From assembly GCA_021613335.1 (NCBI GenBank), contig JAJTWR010000299.1, positions 2,222,001-2,286,000 of the forward strand: a stretch of DNA of 64,000 nucleotides, given 5' to 3'. Shown here piece by piece: positions 1-11,300 of this stretch. The position numbers and the translations under genes were made by a program. The notes under the pieces are model-generated. The model was given only the letters and a program-made list of their open reading frames with translations. It was not told where the DNA came from and ran no database searches. Every line of letters begins with the position of its first letter. Position 1 is the first letter of the stretch. This DNA comes from Whitmania pigra. Its lineage: Eukaryota; Annelida; Clitellata; Hirudinida; Haemopidae.

Positions 1-152
1 AAATTTGATTACATTCTTAACAAAAATAATAGTGTTTTTTTCAAAAATGGTAATGTTGGATTTACTAAATGTTGGCATTAACTTAAATAAAGAACTTTAG
101 TAGTATAATTAGTTATTTTAATAATTAACAGCTTAACTTAATTACTACACAC

Positions 153-2605
153 CTGATAGGTCCACAATCAGCATCTGTTGAGCTAACTAATTGGAATGTT
201 TCTAAATCCCAAAACTTCATTGTCCTGTCACAAAAGGAAGCATATTGTTAAGCCTTTAAGATTAACCATTGTCATTGTTCGTGTTATTATATTACATATA
301 TGTCACATATTATTGAGTGTATCTGCAGCAAAACTGAACGTATAGGGAAAACTGCAAAATATTTTAAAATGTGCTTAAGGAGCACATTATATATAATTAT
401 ACATAAGGAGTGCATATTTAGAGTGCATACTTGTCTGCACTTCCAGTGGCAAGAAGGAAGTCGATCGGGTGGAATTTGACGCTGGTGACGGGGGCCGTGT
501 GTTGCTTGAATTCAGAAATCAACTTTCCTGTCATCATGTCCCACAACTGGAAAACACAAGTTAAATTGAATTAGTTAACAATCGAGGAAATGTCGTGAAT
601 GCGGAATCGCTCCACAAAATTGAAGATGTTTTGTATTGATTCGTTAAATATTTGCTGCTATTAATTTCATCTCATATGCTAAGAATATGCTAAGCACGAG
701 AACGAGGTTATGAATTCTGAAGATGAATGAATTCATGCAAACCCTGGCCGTGTTGTCGTCAGAAGCAGAAACGATCCACTTCCCGTCGGGACTGAACTGA
801 AGACTGTTCACACAATTCGAATGACCCTGTGAATTCATAAGACAGGTGAGCATAACACGTAAAATTAAGTTATTAATAATTATTATTAATATCATTGACA
901 TTATTTATCTCATGCATGTGTATTTGAATTTCTGACCTTGTAAGTAAAAATGCAGCCTTTCTTTCGAAAATCCCAGAGCTAAATGTAACAACGGTTAAAC
1001 GTTAAAAAATGTGAACATGACCAAAGACTACAAAAGACATACCTTTATATTTGTATCCATCGAACCACTTGCAATTATGTCTCCAAAAGGATGAAAATCC
1101 AAGCACCGAATTCCGGCCTTGTGTCCGGATAATGTCCTAAGAACTAATCACAAGTCACTGGTTTTAAAAAAATATTTTTGTTTGATTCAGATGTAGATGG
1201 AAGAATACGATGCAAGACGGCCAAACGGTAACAGCAACAGCCTTTACTGAACATTGACGAGGAGCGCCCTCAGTAGAGACAATACATGAAATGAATATCG
1301 ATTAAAAAGTGCACTCTCATCTAGTTTGGACCCACGAGAAGCCCAAAAGATCAGACAAATAAATAAGTAAGTAAAAAAAAACAATTCTTACTTTTGGAAG
1401 CCTCGAGATTCCAGATCTTCAAAGCTCCCGATTGAGAACCTGCAGCGACGACGTCTTCCGACGAATTGAACCTCACCGATTCGATGGGCGTCATGTGACC
1501 TTTCAGGCTCTGATAAACAACGACGACATTTGAACAAGCAGCAATCGAATCATTCCGTCTTCAAAAGTTATGCTCATGGTCTCCTAGCTTGTAATCATTT
1601 GTAGTTATAAAATTAAACTTTCATCCAAAGTGCCAGATGAAACTATGAAGCTAATGGCACAAAATGCAAGAGAAAGGATGGCATTTAAAAGTAACAATAA
1701 AGTACTTAGAAGTCTTTAATTTCTTTAACGACCAACTGACCAATATGCAACTCATTTTCCCGACGGCCCACAGGTTGACCTTCTTGTCCTCTCCGCCCGT
1801 GACCATGACCTTTCCCGACTTGTGGCCGATGGCGAGGCAGTTGACGGCTCCGATGTGCGATTGGAACTCCTCTGTGCAATGAATTCGAGGATCCCATTCA
1901 GGAAAAGGTGAATGCAAGGTTTTGTTCAAACAATTCTTAAGATGATTAACTACAAATAATTAGTCTCAATGATTACAGTCTTTATTTATTGATAGTTCCA
2001 GTGCATTTTTTGCTTTTTAATTATCTGAGGCTTGTCAAAATCAAAGTTAAGAAGCTTACAGTAAATGAAATGCTGGAATTTGTATTTTCCGATTTTTTAC
2101 TGCCTTATGTATCCAAATAGGATGTAAAGGAACTTCTTAATCGATCCATCATTTACATAGCGCCCTCCCTGGCTGGGTTGTGATTTCGACACATAATGAC
2201 TCTTGCTTTCACCGCCATTTGCAACCCTCCGAGCCAACTTGCATGCCAAATGTATTGGTGAAGTCTGAATTGCTACTATACAACAGTTGTAAAAATGTAT
2301 AAGAATGTAATACAAAAATGGGTCACTTGAAATTGCTTTCCTAATAATGACATTATGTCGTAAAATTATGTTGTAGAAAGTTGGCTCAGAGGGTGGTATG
2401 CCTGCGAACGACGGTAAAAGCGACGGTCGTTTGCGTGACCCAGCTTGGATGCAAATGGTTGAGTGCCCCTGAAGCTTATGCTTACCGTGATAAAAAACAT
2501 AAAAATAAAAAAACTAATATCATTAGATTAGCATTAGTTAATTTTAATTACATTAACAGCTCCAAACTCACGTAGTTTCCATGATCTCTTTGAACTCCTT
2601 GCCAT
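153..2605 (-). CDS. KATNB1: Katanin p80 WD40 subunit B1, 5' half
   Basis: Regulatory subunit of the microtubule-severing katanin complex; the N-terminal WD40 propeller targets the p60 ATPase to centrosomes, spindle and cilia. Eight phase-consistent exons, read on the minus strand: 2605-2572, 1871-1741, 1509-1392, 1143-1043, 978-937, 826-743, 546-431, 224-153. They give about 232 residues of propeller. Diagnostic stretches are WKLQEFQSH at the N terminus, [10 protein letters not shown] (blade 1), [11 protein letters not shown] (blade 2), [12 protein letters not shown] (blade 3), [12 protein letters not shown] (blade 4) and [15 protein letters not shown] (blade 5), all matching the order known for KATNB1. 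The start ATG is the first Met before SWKL, as in vertebrate orthologues. The gene leaves the window after a phase-2 donor at 153/152, so the last blades, the linker and the C-terminal p60-binding domain are not seen. Identification is firm; the exact first exon is slightly less so. Confidence 0.93.
2100..2520. repeat. Inverted pair of tRNA-like (SINE-like) segments in KATNB1 intron 1
   Basis: The plus strand at about 2378-2398 reads AAGTTGGCTCAGAGGGTGG; the minus strand at about 2243-2225 reads AAGTTGGCTCGGAGGGTTG. Both resemble a pol III A box (TGGCnnAGnGG). The minus copy is followed by GTGTCGAAATCAC, similar to a B box; the plus copy ends in an A-rich tail near 2494-2514. They look like two tRNA-derived SINEs in opposite orientation. 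This is inference from motifs only. Confidence 0.3.
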
Positions 2606-4254
2606 TTAGTTTCACTTTGTCTAAGATTTAAACATTTTATGAATAACATAGAATATTTATTCAGTTCACATGGCCATGTTGCATTCTATTAGAATGAATG
2701 TTTGGCTCCCAAATTCTATCTGATATTCAAGTGGCTTAGGAAGATTTTAGAAAAATATTTGCCATTTTTACTTAAAGTGTTATATTTGCAGCATAAGTTA
2801 TTCTTTAAGCTTGCTATTCAATCTTAAAAGGTATAAGTATAATCAAACTTAGAATGTCACAAGCAATATGGTACACAGTAAGAAAACATGTTTAAGATGT
2901 TTTTTTCAAAAATTCTATTAAATACATTACAAATTCAAATTATCTTTAGGGTGTGACAAAAATATTCGTTTCATTATAATGCATTGGCATACAATTTATT
3001 TGACGACTTAGTAATTTTAAATCCAAAATTATTCTCTGAATACTAAAGAGAAGAAGATTTCACACAATGATTACATAATGCTTGTAAAAATCGTCAAATT
3101 AAGTCTTAAAAACAATAACTATAATTATCAGAAACTACAGAATGTTTCAAATCAATCTCAAATTTAAATAAAGTATTTCGTTAATGTCTACCTCAAGATA
3201 TAAATATAGGAGATATATTCCAGAATTAAAAATCTTCAAGTGGTCGATAAAACGGATTATTTATTCAATATAAGGTAAACAACGAGGATTTTCGTGTGGG
3301 ATGAATATCATTACAGCTGCATTGATCTCGTTTTTTGACAAAATTTACAACTTCATATTTATATTTAAATAATAAAAATTATTATATTAGCAACAATAAT
3401 AATATATCACCTGCTCAAATAATTGTATTAACAACAATATTATAATTGCTCAAATGATTATATTTACGACATTAGTAATATATCTTGCCCAAATTATTAT
3501 ATTTACAACAATTAAGACATTGACAAGTTACATAGGTTTATGACCCGAAACCATAAAGTAAAGTTTATAAAATTTGCGTTTATCTTCCGTATTTAGACAC
3601 ATTAAAATTAAATATGATGTAGTTGCAAGTTACTTCTTAATATTAATCATTTAATAATTGTTTTGATATTTAAAGCTAGACTTTAGACAAATACTTTTGC
3701 TACAATTTAATATTTTTACTATGTAAATGTAAATAAGTGATAATGTTATACAATTTAAGTTAGTGTTTATACAAATTATTTGCTACCAAGATTTTAAATA
3801 TTTACAGTTTATTGTCTTTATAATTTTAATTTTAGTATTAAAAAGTATTTATTATTTTTGCTGCTATATCTTTGCAAAACAAGTCTTGGTGTCTATACCG
3901 AAGTTCGAAACTTCTGTTTTAGATTTACCCGAACACTAATTTACAAGGTAATTTGATTTATTTTAAGCTAACATGGAAATTTTTTTAAACCTACAAATGT
4001 TTGAAATTTGTCACTTTATTAAGCTTTCATTGTTGAAATCATTTTACATGATTATTTAATTAATTTTCCAAAATTGTATGTGCTCTGGCCATCTACAAAG
4101 GAGTCAATTTAAAATAACGATGTTGTTTTTATATAATGTTCGATAATTTTGAAAATTAAAAATGCTTCTGCTTGAGAATTCTAGTTATTTAATATTACTT
4201 CTCTAAAACTGCTAGACATTTATGCTTGAAATATTGAATTTTTCAGTTATAAAG
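2606..4254. other. Intergenic, divergent promoter region KATNB1/UBL5
   Basis: About 1.65 kb of AT-rich DNA between the 5' ends of two divergent genes. No credible exon on either strand. It holds runs of the degenerate motif (c)aaATaaTTaTATTtaCaaCA at about 3400-3510. Promoters of both genes must lie here, but no clear TATA box or other defined element was recognised. Confidence 0.5.
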
Positions 4255-4701
4255 ATGATTGAAATCACTTGCAATGACAGGCTGGGAAAGAAAGTCAGAG
4301 TAAAGTGCAAGTTAGTACTTGGTGATTCACATAAAATCCTGTTTGAATAGATACAAATTAATTGCATTATTTGACATAATTAATAACTATTAAATTTGTC
4401 CAACAGTCCAGATGATACAGTCGGGGATCTGAAGAAGCTCATTGCTGCACAAACAGGAACCAGATCTGACAAGATTGTACTCAAAAAATGGTTAACTCGA
4501 TTTGTCAATAATTAGTTGCATATTTTAATGTAATATGCTAATTTACATTCTCAGGTACACTATTTTTAAGGATAATGTTACATTGGCCGATTGTGAGTTC
4601 TCTTGTTTTGTGAACGACAAATTACATTTTACTGATTACTGATGATTTACATTTTAGATGAAATTCATGATGGCATGAACTTGGAATTATATTATCAGTA
4701 A
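4255..4701 (+). CDS. UBL5: Ubiquitin-like protein 5 (Hub1)
   Basis: Non-conjugated ubiquitin-fold modifier that binds spliceosomal Snu66-type HIND motifs and tunes pre-mRNA splicing; it also acts in the mitochondrial stress response in animals. Four exons: 4255-4310, 4407-4490, 4555-4592, 4658-4701, joined in consistent phases to 73 residues, the exact family length. It starts [19 protein letters not shown] and ends GMNLELYYQ, with the invariant double-Tyr ending (YYQ) in place of the Gly-Gly of conjugatable ubiquitins. The core [12 protein letters not shown] and KIVLKKWYTIFKDN match the family almost residue for residue. AATAAA lies about 110 nt past the stop (4812 region). Divergent from KATNB1, with no overlap. 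Identification is essentially certain. Confidence 0.97.
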
Positions 4702-4999
4702 TCACTTGAGTTTGGATTGACTTAAATATATCTTGGAGAATACAATGGTTTCGAACGACTTTGTAAAGAAGCCTCTGTTTCTTGTTTGGATTTTTGTTGA
4801 AAAATTTGACAATAAAACATGAATAGAAGAAATTGTTGTTTTGAATAGACCTGGGTTTCACAAATTGATGGCAAATAACTGTTGCATGTTTCTAAATTAC
4901 TCTTGAAATTACCAAATGAGTGTTGGAATTAATTACTGGACTAAATTATTGTAGGTTGTAAAGTTTACATTATTTATTGATTTGAAGTCCATTGAGTAA

Positions 5000-5311
5000 C
5001 TAGGATAATTTGGACTTTAGATTGTGAGGTTTATTTACTTGATTAAAGTCTATTGCATAACTATTACCTTGTAAGGTTTGTTTGTTTATTTGATTATAGT
5101 CCTTATAAGATGCAGTCTCAGGGTATTTATGCAGGAATTTGTCATGGTGGGGTATAGCTAGGGCTTTCTTTAACTGGCTACAGGTGTGACCGTAGATGTC
5201 AACACCAGCCTTTTTTCGCCTCTCCATTTCGAAATTGAAGAGCTTTTCTGTGGGCCAAGATGTTCCGCGATTGGTGGGGGGTGTGCACCCAATTGGATAA
5301 AATAAATTTGG
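5000..5311 (-). CDS. Unrecognised protein, terminal coding exon
   Basis: The minus-strand reading frame is open from a plausible acceptor (TTAAATAG at 5314-5312) to a stop at 5000, about 103 residues. The first two thirds look strongly coding: it contains FYPIGCTPPTNRGTSWP, then FNFEMERRKKAGVDIYGHT, then HDKFLHKYPETASYKDY. The last 30 residues come from imperfect duplications of an AT-rich unit (DYNQINK / DFNQVNK). An alternative is a donor after CAAG at 5068 that would skip this tail. Proline, Trp and Tyr spacing is reminiscent of small ciliary microtubule-associated proteins, but I cannot assign a family. Upstream exons should lie between 5330 and the tail-anchored gene at 5.9 kb, or beyond it, and were not found. 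Confidence 0.5.
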   Translation of the reverse strand, partial: PNLFYPIGCTPPTNRGTSWPTEKLFNFEMERRKKAGVDIYGHTCSQLKKALAIPHHDKFLHKYPETASYKDYNQINKQTLQGNSYAIDFNQVNKPHNLKSKLS

Positions 5312-5891
5312 CTATTTAATAGCAAGCGAAATTGTTTAAACTCATAATGAATTATTTAAAAATAGTAATTGTGGAAATTTCCTCGCTGCTATTGGGATGC
5401 TACCAACATTAACTCTTGTAATAATTATTATACTTTATATTCGTATTACTATCGCTTGGCGGTGACATTTCATCACAATGCACTTATTTCAACCGATCAT
5501 GAATATATGGTCGTCGGTTATTTGGATATTATTTAATATTTGGATTTTATTAGATATTATTTAAGGTCGTTTATTTATTAAACCTCCCTTTCAAGGAAAC
5601 CGCATAAATTTTCGATTTTTTAAATTAAAACTTCATTAAATGGCCGAATGGCTGAAAAATAGTAGGAATTTCAGTTTATTTTAGGCTATCTAAATGCAAA
5701 TTTTGCAATATTTAAATGTTCCATTCATTTTCCTAAGTAGTCATCAAGAATTTGATTCTTTCCATTCTGGAGATGAAGATCCAAGCACAAGCGTAAGGCA
5801 AAAACTGCTCGGGTCATTTTATTAATAAACACAGAGATATACAGTTGGTGATATCAGATGTAAATCAAAATAAAAAGGTATTTCGAAAGAA

Positions 5892-6266
5892 TCAGTCGAG
5901 ATACTTCTTTTTGATGAAGGCCACCGTTACTCCTGCTGCTATGAGAACCGCTGCGCAGAGCACGATGGAGCAGCACGAACAGCCGCATTTGTCAGGCTCT
6001 TGTTGAACTTTCTTGCTCATGGCTTTGAAAATTTCGCAGCCCTCTTCCTTCTTTTTGCCGTTTTTGCGTTTTTCAGTTGAAGTTCCCTTGCATCCTTTGG
6101 AAAGAATTTCCTCTTTCCACTTCTCAAAGGATTCGTTGCCATGACAAGAACATTTTTCGTTCTTTTTGCTTCCATCAGATTGGCCGTTGGTTTGACCGTG
6201 GCTTACGCCTTCGCAACCACACTTGCCTCTTTCACCGGAACCCATGTCTGACTCACTGCTGCTCAT
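5892..6266 (-). CDS. Cys-rich tail-anchored membrane protein, copy 1
   Basis: 124 residues in one coding exon. The N-terminal half is hydrophilic and rich in Ser, Gly and Cys (CGC and CSC pairs). Residues about 46-56 contain SFEKWKEEILSKG, followed by a basic KRKNGK segment. A CGCSCC cluster precedes a C-terminal hydrophobic helix of about 20 residues (IVLCAAVLIAAGVTVAFI) and a basic KKKYLD end: the topology of a tail-anchored protein with likely palmitoylated cysteines. Its paralogue is at 23966-24310. The start ATG follows an 87-nt block shared with that paralogue (6334-6420). A reading frame beginning in that block ends in TGA overlapping this ATG (ATGA). On the minus strand AATAAA lies at 5823-5818, just past the stop. 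No known family recognised; function unknown. Confidence 0.7.
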   Translation of the reverse strand: MSSSESDMGSGERGKCGCEGVSHGQTNGQSDGSKKNEKCSCHGNESFEKWKEEILSKGCKGTSTEKRKNGKKKEEGCEIFKAMSKKVQQEPDKCGCSCCSIVLCAAVLIAAGVTVAFIKKKYLD

Positions 6267-6333
6267 ATTCGCGGGTATGAATTGTTTAACGCAATCAAAT
6301 AAATTAGTTTCCGTTTAACTCGTAACCATAAGA

Positions 6334-6420
6334 TAAACTTTAGCTTATTACCAGTTGTTTGCACAAAAGCATTCGACAAATTGAGTTCTTGATAGGCACT
6401 TGACGTCATCAAAACGAAAC
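6334..6420 (-). promoter_or_regulatory. Conserved 87-nt upstream block with CRE palindrome, copy 1
   Basis: Identical at 86 of 87 positions to 24390-24476, in the same orientation and at a similar distance upstream of the paralogous gene. Contains the full CRE/ATF palindrome TGACGTCA (6401-6408). On the minus strand it carries a short reading frame beginning MTSSAYQELNLSNAF and a possible splice donor (G|GTAATAAGC) near 6351. It may be a shared promoter plus noncoding first exon, or a conserved upstream ORF. The frame from this ATG does not join in phase to the downstream coding exon by any acceptor I can see. Confidence 0.6.
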
Positions 6421-8339
6421 CGAAGAAATAAGATAAGGAAAACAAATTTTTTAACAAAACAGAAAAAGCAAACTAAACACAGAGTAAAATTGGGCCTTGG
6501 CTTTCAAGATGCAAAATATTTATAATCAATTTTCTGATGCATGGATGCAGATGTCCCCTTGTGAAATATCCATTCTATACCATTCAGGCGACCGTGAAGC
6601 TCGTTATTCTTAGTTTTAATTTCAGAAGATCCGGAGCTGATGGACCAGATTTTTTTAAATAAAAATATTCCAATTATTTGCTCAAATATTTTCTAATCCA
6701 GTATATGTGTGTGTTGCTAGGCTAGACGACGTAGTATTCATGGTTTTTAAAACAATCAAACACGGGATGCTGGCTAAAATGACGCCCAGGGCAGTAGTGC
6801 CCGACTTAACAATTCTTACAAATGTAATTTTTAAACGAATGTTACAAATATGCTTCTGAAATGTATCATGAACATCCACGTATATTCAATAGGATGAAGC
6901 AACGCAGTTTTATTTAGATGTTCATCGGAGATTAATTGAAGGCAATTATAGCTTTGATTGATTCAAATCATTAGTTTCCAATCAAACCTCATACGAAATG
7001 ATGCCTCTTCATTCTTCACAAGGCCGGATAAAACATGAAACGCCCAATTGGTAATTTTTAAATAATAACTTTAAATTAAATAAGTTTTATTAAATGATTC
7101 AAATAAGCAAAAACACCCCAAACGTGAAAAAACAAGACATTAAAATTAGTAGGGCGCGGAATAAATATGTATATAATTGAATTTCTTTCGATCTAGTATT
7201 CAAAAATTCCACATAAATTTGTTAAGCTCGTTAGTAGATTTAAAAAGGCATTTATTTGAAGCGACACTAATTAAGTTAGGTATCGGGACCAAACAATTAT
7301 GAGATTTTTCACAATAATAAAAAATCATTACTGGGAGCCACTAACAATTTCATGAAGCGTTATTCAAATTTATTTTTTCTTAAATTAACACAATTCATCT
7401 TTTTGGCTTCTGAAAGAGCAAGTAAACTTGTTATTTATGTGTACAATATTTCATTTGTATATTAACAACATTTTGTTATTATTTATGTATTTATACTAAA
7501 CAATATTTATTTTATCCCTGGTTATCAGCTGATCTTTTTTAATTTTAGTTGAAGGAGCAAAATTAAACAATATCAAAAGTTTCAAATTTCATGCGTACAC
7601 ATGATCTTACGTATTTAGCGTGGTTCCCGACTGGGTGGTCCAGCGTTTAAGCTGTCACATGAGGTGAAATTTGGAAGGTTTTTTATGGTCTTTTTATATA
7701 AACTGTCTTGCAAGAGACTTCATGTGTTGCATTTGTACTCGTACCAAATTAATATCAAATTACAATGCATCTGAAATTTTAAACATTTTAACAATATTTA
7801 AAGGCACTAATTTACAGATAATTTAAGTTATATTTCTACAGTTACAAATATTTTAATTATAACGGAAATAAATAAAGTAATAAGTTTGCAACAAAAGCTA
7901 CAAAGAAATCGAGTTTATATTGAAAGAAACAACAACTAATTGTCACAACCGAAGCAGACTCTTAAAGACATTTAAGTACTTAAACAGGACTTAGTTACAA
8001 AAGTCAATTATGCTCAGTCGGAGGTAGTTGAAAGCCGACAAAAGACGAATGCTACACCAAATATAATCTCACTCAGTCCAAAGAATTTTATTACCGTTTC
8101 AATCGGCAGACAGAAAGCACGAAACTTTATTTGAATCTTTTAAAATGATTTCTAACTGAAGTGAAGTACTAAAACTAACTGTTCAGGTTGCTTGACGTTC
8201 GCATTTATTATGTTTATTATTAGCATTTATTTCGTGCGTCAGCATGGAAGTCAAACTGAACCGTTTATTTTATCCATCAATTCTTTCAAAAGCATCGCTA
8301 GGTTGACGAGCCTCAATTTGTTTCAACGGATCCGTTACC
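6421..8339. other. Intergenic, no confident gene
   Basis: About 1.9 kb of AT-rich DNA. A 65-codon minus-strand frame at 6682-6879 has a hydrophobic stretch (LGVILASIPCLIVLK) but no convincing start or splice context. At 7633-7665 the plus strand reads GGTGGTCCAGCGTTTAAGC, resembling a tRNA Ser/Leu A-box region; no cloverleaf could be completed, so at most a SINE fragment. Confidence 0.4.
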
Positions 8340-11300
8340 ATGGAAAATGAAAAGCGCTGGAGTTTTGCTGTTTCACTAATTTTGAAAATTTTATTCGCAA
8401 TGGTTTCCAATTGTTCGTCCCCTCCGCACATCATCTTCATTGTCGTCGACGATGTAGGTTAGATTCAATTATGCACTGTAATCTAATGCCAATTAATCAA
8501 TTAATCTGCAAAAACTTGTTAGACTTGTAAAACTAACGATTTGTAAGTATTTTAAAAATTATATTTATTAGAGTGTTTACTAATACAACTAATGTTTACT
8601 AATACAACTAATGTTTACTAATACAACTAATGTTTACTAATACAACTAATGTTTACTAATACAACTAATGTTTACTAATACAACTAATGTTTACTAATAC
8701 AACTAATGTTTACTAATACAACTAATGTTTACTAATACAACTAATGTTTACTAATACAACTAATGTTTACTAATACAACTAATGTTTACTAATACAACTA
8801 ATGTTTACTAATACAACTAATGTTTACTAATACAACTAATGTTTACTAATACAACTAATGTTTACTAATACAACTAATGTTTACTAATACAACTAATGTT
8901 TACTAATACAACTAATGTTTACTAATACAACTAATGTTTACTAATACAACTAATGTTTACTAATACAACTAATGTTTACTAATACAACTAATGTTTACTA
9001 ATACAACTAATGTTTACTAATACAACTAATGTTTACTAATACAACTAATGTTTACTAATACAACTAATGTTTACTAATACAACTAATGTTTACTAATACA
9101 ACTAATGTTTACTAATACAACTAATGTTTACTAATACAACTAATGTTTACTAATACAACTAATGTTTACTAATACAACTAATGTTTACTAATACAACTAA
9201 TGTTTACTAATACAACTAATGTTTACTAATACAACTAATGTTTACTAATACAACTAATGTTTACTAATACAACTTTGTAAAAATGTGTGGCCGACAACAT
9301 ATGCAGCGTCCTTGAAAGTGTTGCACTAGAAGCACGACAATGATTGAATTTCATCTTTCAGAGGTTAAACATGTGTGTACACGTCAGAATTAAAACACTT
9401 TGTTAGCTTTCCCTGTTTATTTCTTGCATTTGATTTTCTTATAATGTTTAAATTTATATTACATATTTAAATTAAATAAATAATATTTAGACAATTGACA
9501 AAGTATGCATATTCAAGTGCTTTATCGGAGTTCAAAGGGCGCAACGTGAACACAGCTTTTGCAAAGGAACACCTTGAAATGTCGTTCAAATGTTTCCTAG
9601 ATTTGGACTACAAAAAAACTTGAATTAATACATTGAAGACGAAATCACAATCCAGACTAATATAATTAATATTTTTTTTATAAACAAACATTACAGATTT
9701 TGCAATTCCTTTGTAATTTAACCAAAAGTCTCGCAACAGAAATATTTTATTTATCAAATCGTGATTAATTAAATTGTCTAAACTGACATCAATTTTACAA
9801 ATAAATTTAAATAAAAGATTAAGAATATCATCATAAAATTTTAATTCGAATAAATTTTATTGTTTCTCGAGGATGGAACGATGTAGGATGGCACAACTCA
9901 CAAATTAAAACTCCAAACCTCAACTTTCTTGTGAGGAAAGGAGTTGAAATCAACAATTCTTACGTTTCTCCAGTTTGCTCTCCGTGAGTTGAGATTGATC
10001 ATTTTAATATTTGTCCGCGTGAATATCTGAACAAATTTCATGCATTATTAAACACACTCATTTGATAATTTACGTTTTTGAAAACTTGCAAACCATTTTA
10101 ATCCATTACTTTTGATTCATAAATTTTAGTTCTGCTGATGTTGATCGATGTAAATCGAATTTTCCATATCAATAGTGATATTGGTGATCTTGTAAAAATA
10201 ATAATTTATAAACTGAAATATTATTATGAAGCATTTTAAATAAATTGATTTGTAATCAATCCTCAGTTCTAGGGTTGCATTACTTACAGGAAGGTATCCG
10301 TTTAAATTAGGTCTCCAGGTGAGTTGATTTATTCTTAATAAATGCATAACAATACAAAACAACACTTAATACGTAAGTTGACATTAAGTTAATTGAAATA
10401 ATTTCAAACATTAGAAGGTAATAAAAATGCCTTAAATGTGTAAATGTTACAATAACTTTAATTTATTTATGATTATTATTATTAGTACTATTATTATAAT
10501 TAATGATTAATATTATTAACTGTAATTATCAGAAAGGAGTCATCAACAACGACAGACCGCATGGCCTTCCACTGACTGCAACCCTTCTCCCTGAAGTTTT
10601 AAAGAAGTTTGGGTACTCCACGCATGCTGTTGGAAAGTCAGTGAGACTTCAGTAATTACGATTCATTGACGATGAAATTGCTGAACGAATGATTATTGGT
10701 TTTACAGATTGGCGCCCATCAAAATTAAACGAAATAAAAATTAAATTAAATTAAAAGAGTGCTTATCATTTCCTATCTTCAGATGGCATTTAGGTTTCTG
10801 CAATTGGTCGTACACTCCAACATTCAGGGGTTTCGATTCGTTTTATGGTTTCTACACGGGCCACGAGGATCACTTCACTCACTCAGGTCAGTGATTATGT
10901 AATTAAGCTAAGTAATCAGTTAATGTAAGTTAAGTACTTACTTTTTATTTATTTTATATTTAAGATTTTCTCTTCGGTTTTGATTTGGCGCATGAATGTT
11001 ACAGATGCCCGTGGTTACGACTTCCGTTTGAACGAAGACATTCACCTTACGAAAGAATATTCAACGGTAAGATGTCCTTTCATCGTCAATGGATGTTTAG
11101 CAGTTTGTACACTCAACACCAGATGGCATACACGAAACGAGTCGAGAACATCATCAGGAGGCACGACTCGCAGACTCCACTCTTCATCTACCTTGCTTTC
11201 CAGGCTGCTCATCCCCCTCTGCAGGTTGCATTTTATAAATTTGCATTTTATTTATAATTTTATTTTAAATTTGTTATTGTTTATTTATTTCTACTTCTTA

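Noticed and set aside
6334..6420. Conserved block as coding exon 1 of the tail-anchored gene
   Set aside because: The ATG frame reaches the donor in phase 1, while every acceptor I can see near the downstream start requires phase 2; kept as regulatory/5' leader instead.
6682..6879. Small membrane protein (MDVHDTFQ...) on minus
   Set aside because: Single hydrophobic stretch in AT-rich DNA; no acceptor, paralogue or composition support.
7630..7680. tRNA gene
   Set aside because: A-box-like text only; no B box at the right distance and no cloverleaf.
9984..10289. Apparent loss of the sulfatase CxPSR exon
   Set aside because: The exon 10267-10318 after CCTCAG supplies SRVALLTGRYPF in phase, so the active-site signature is complete.
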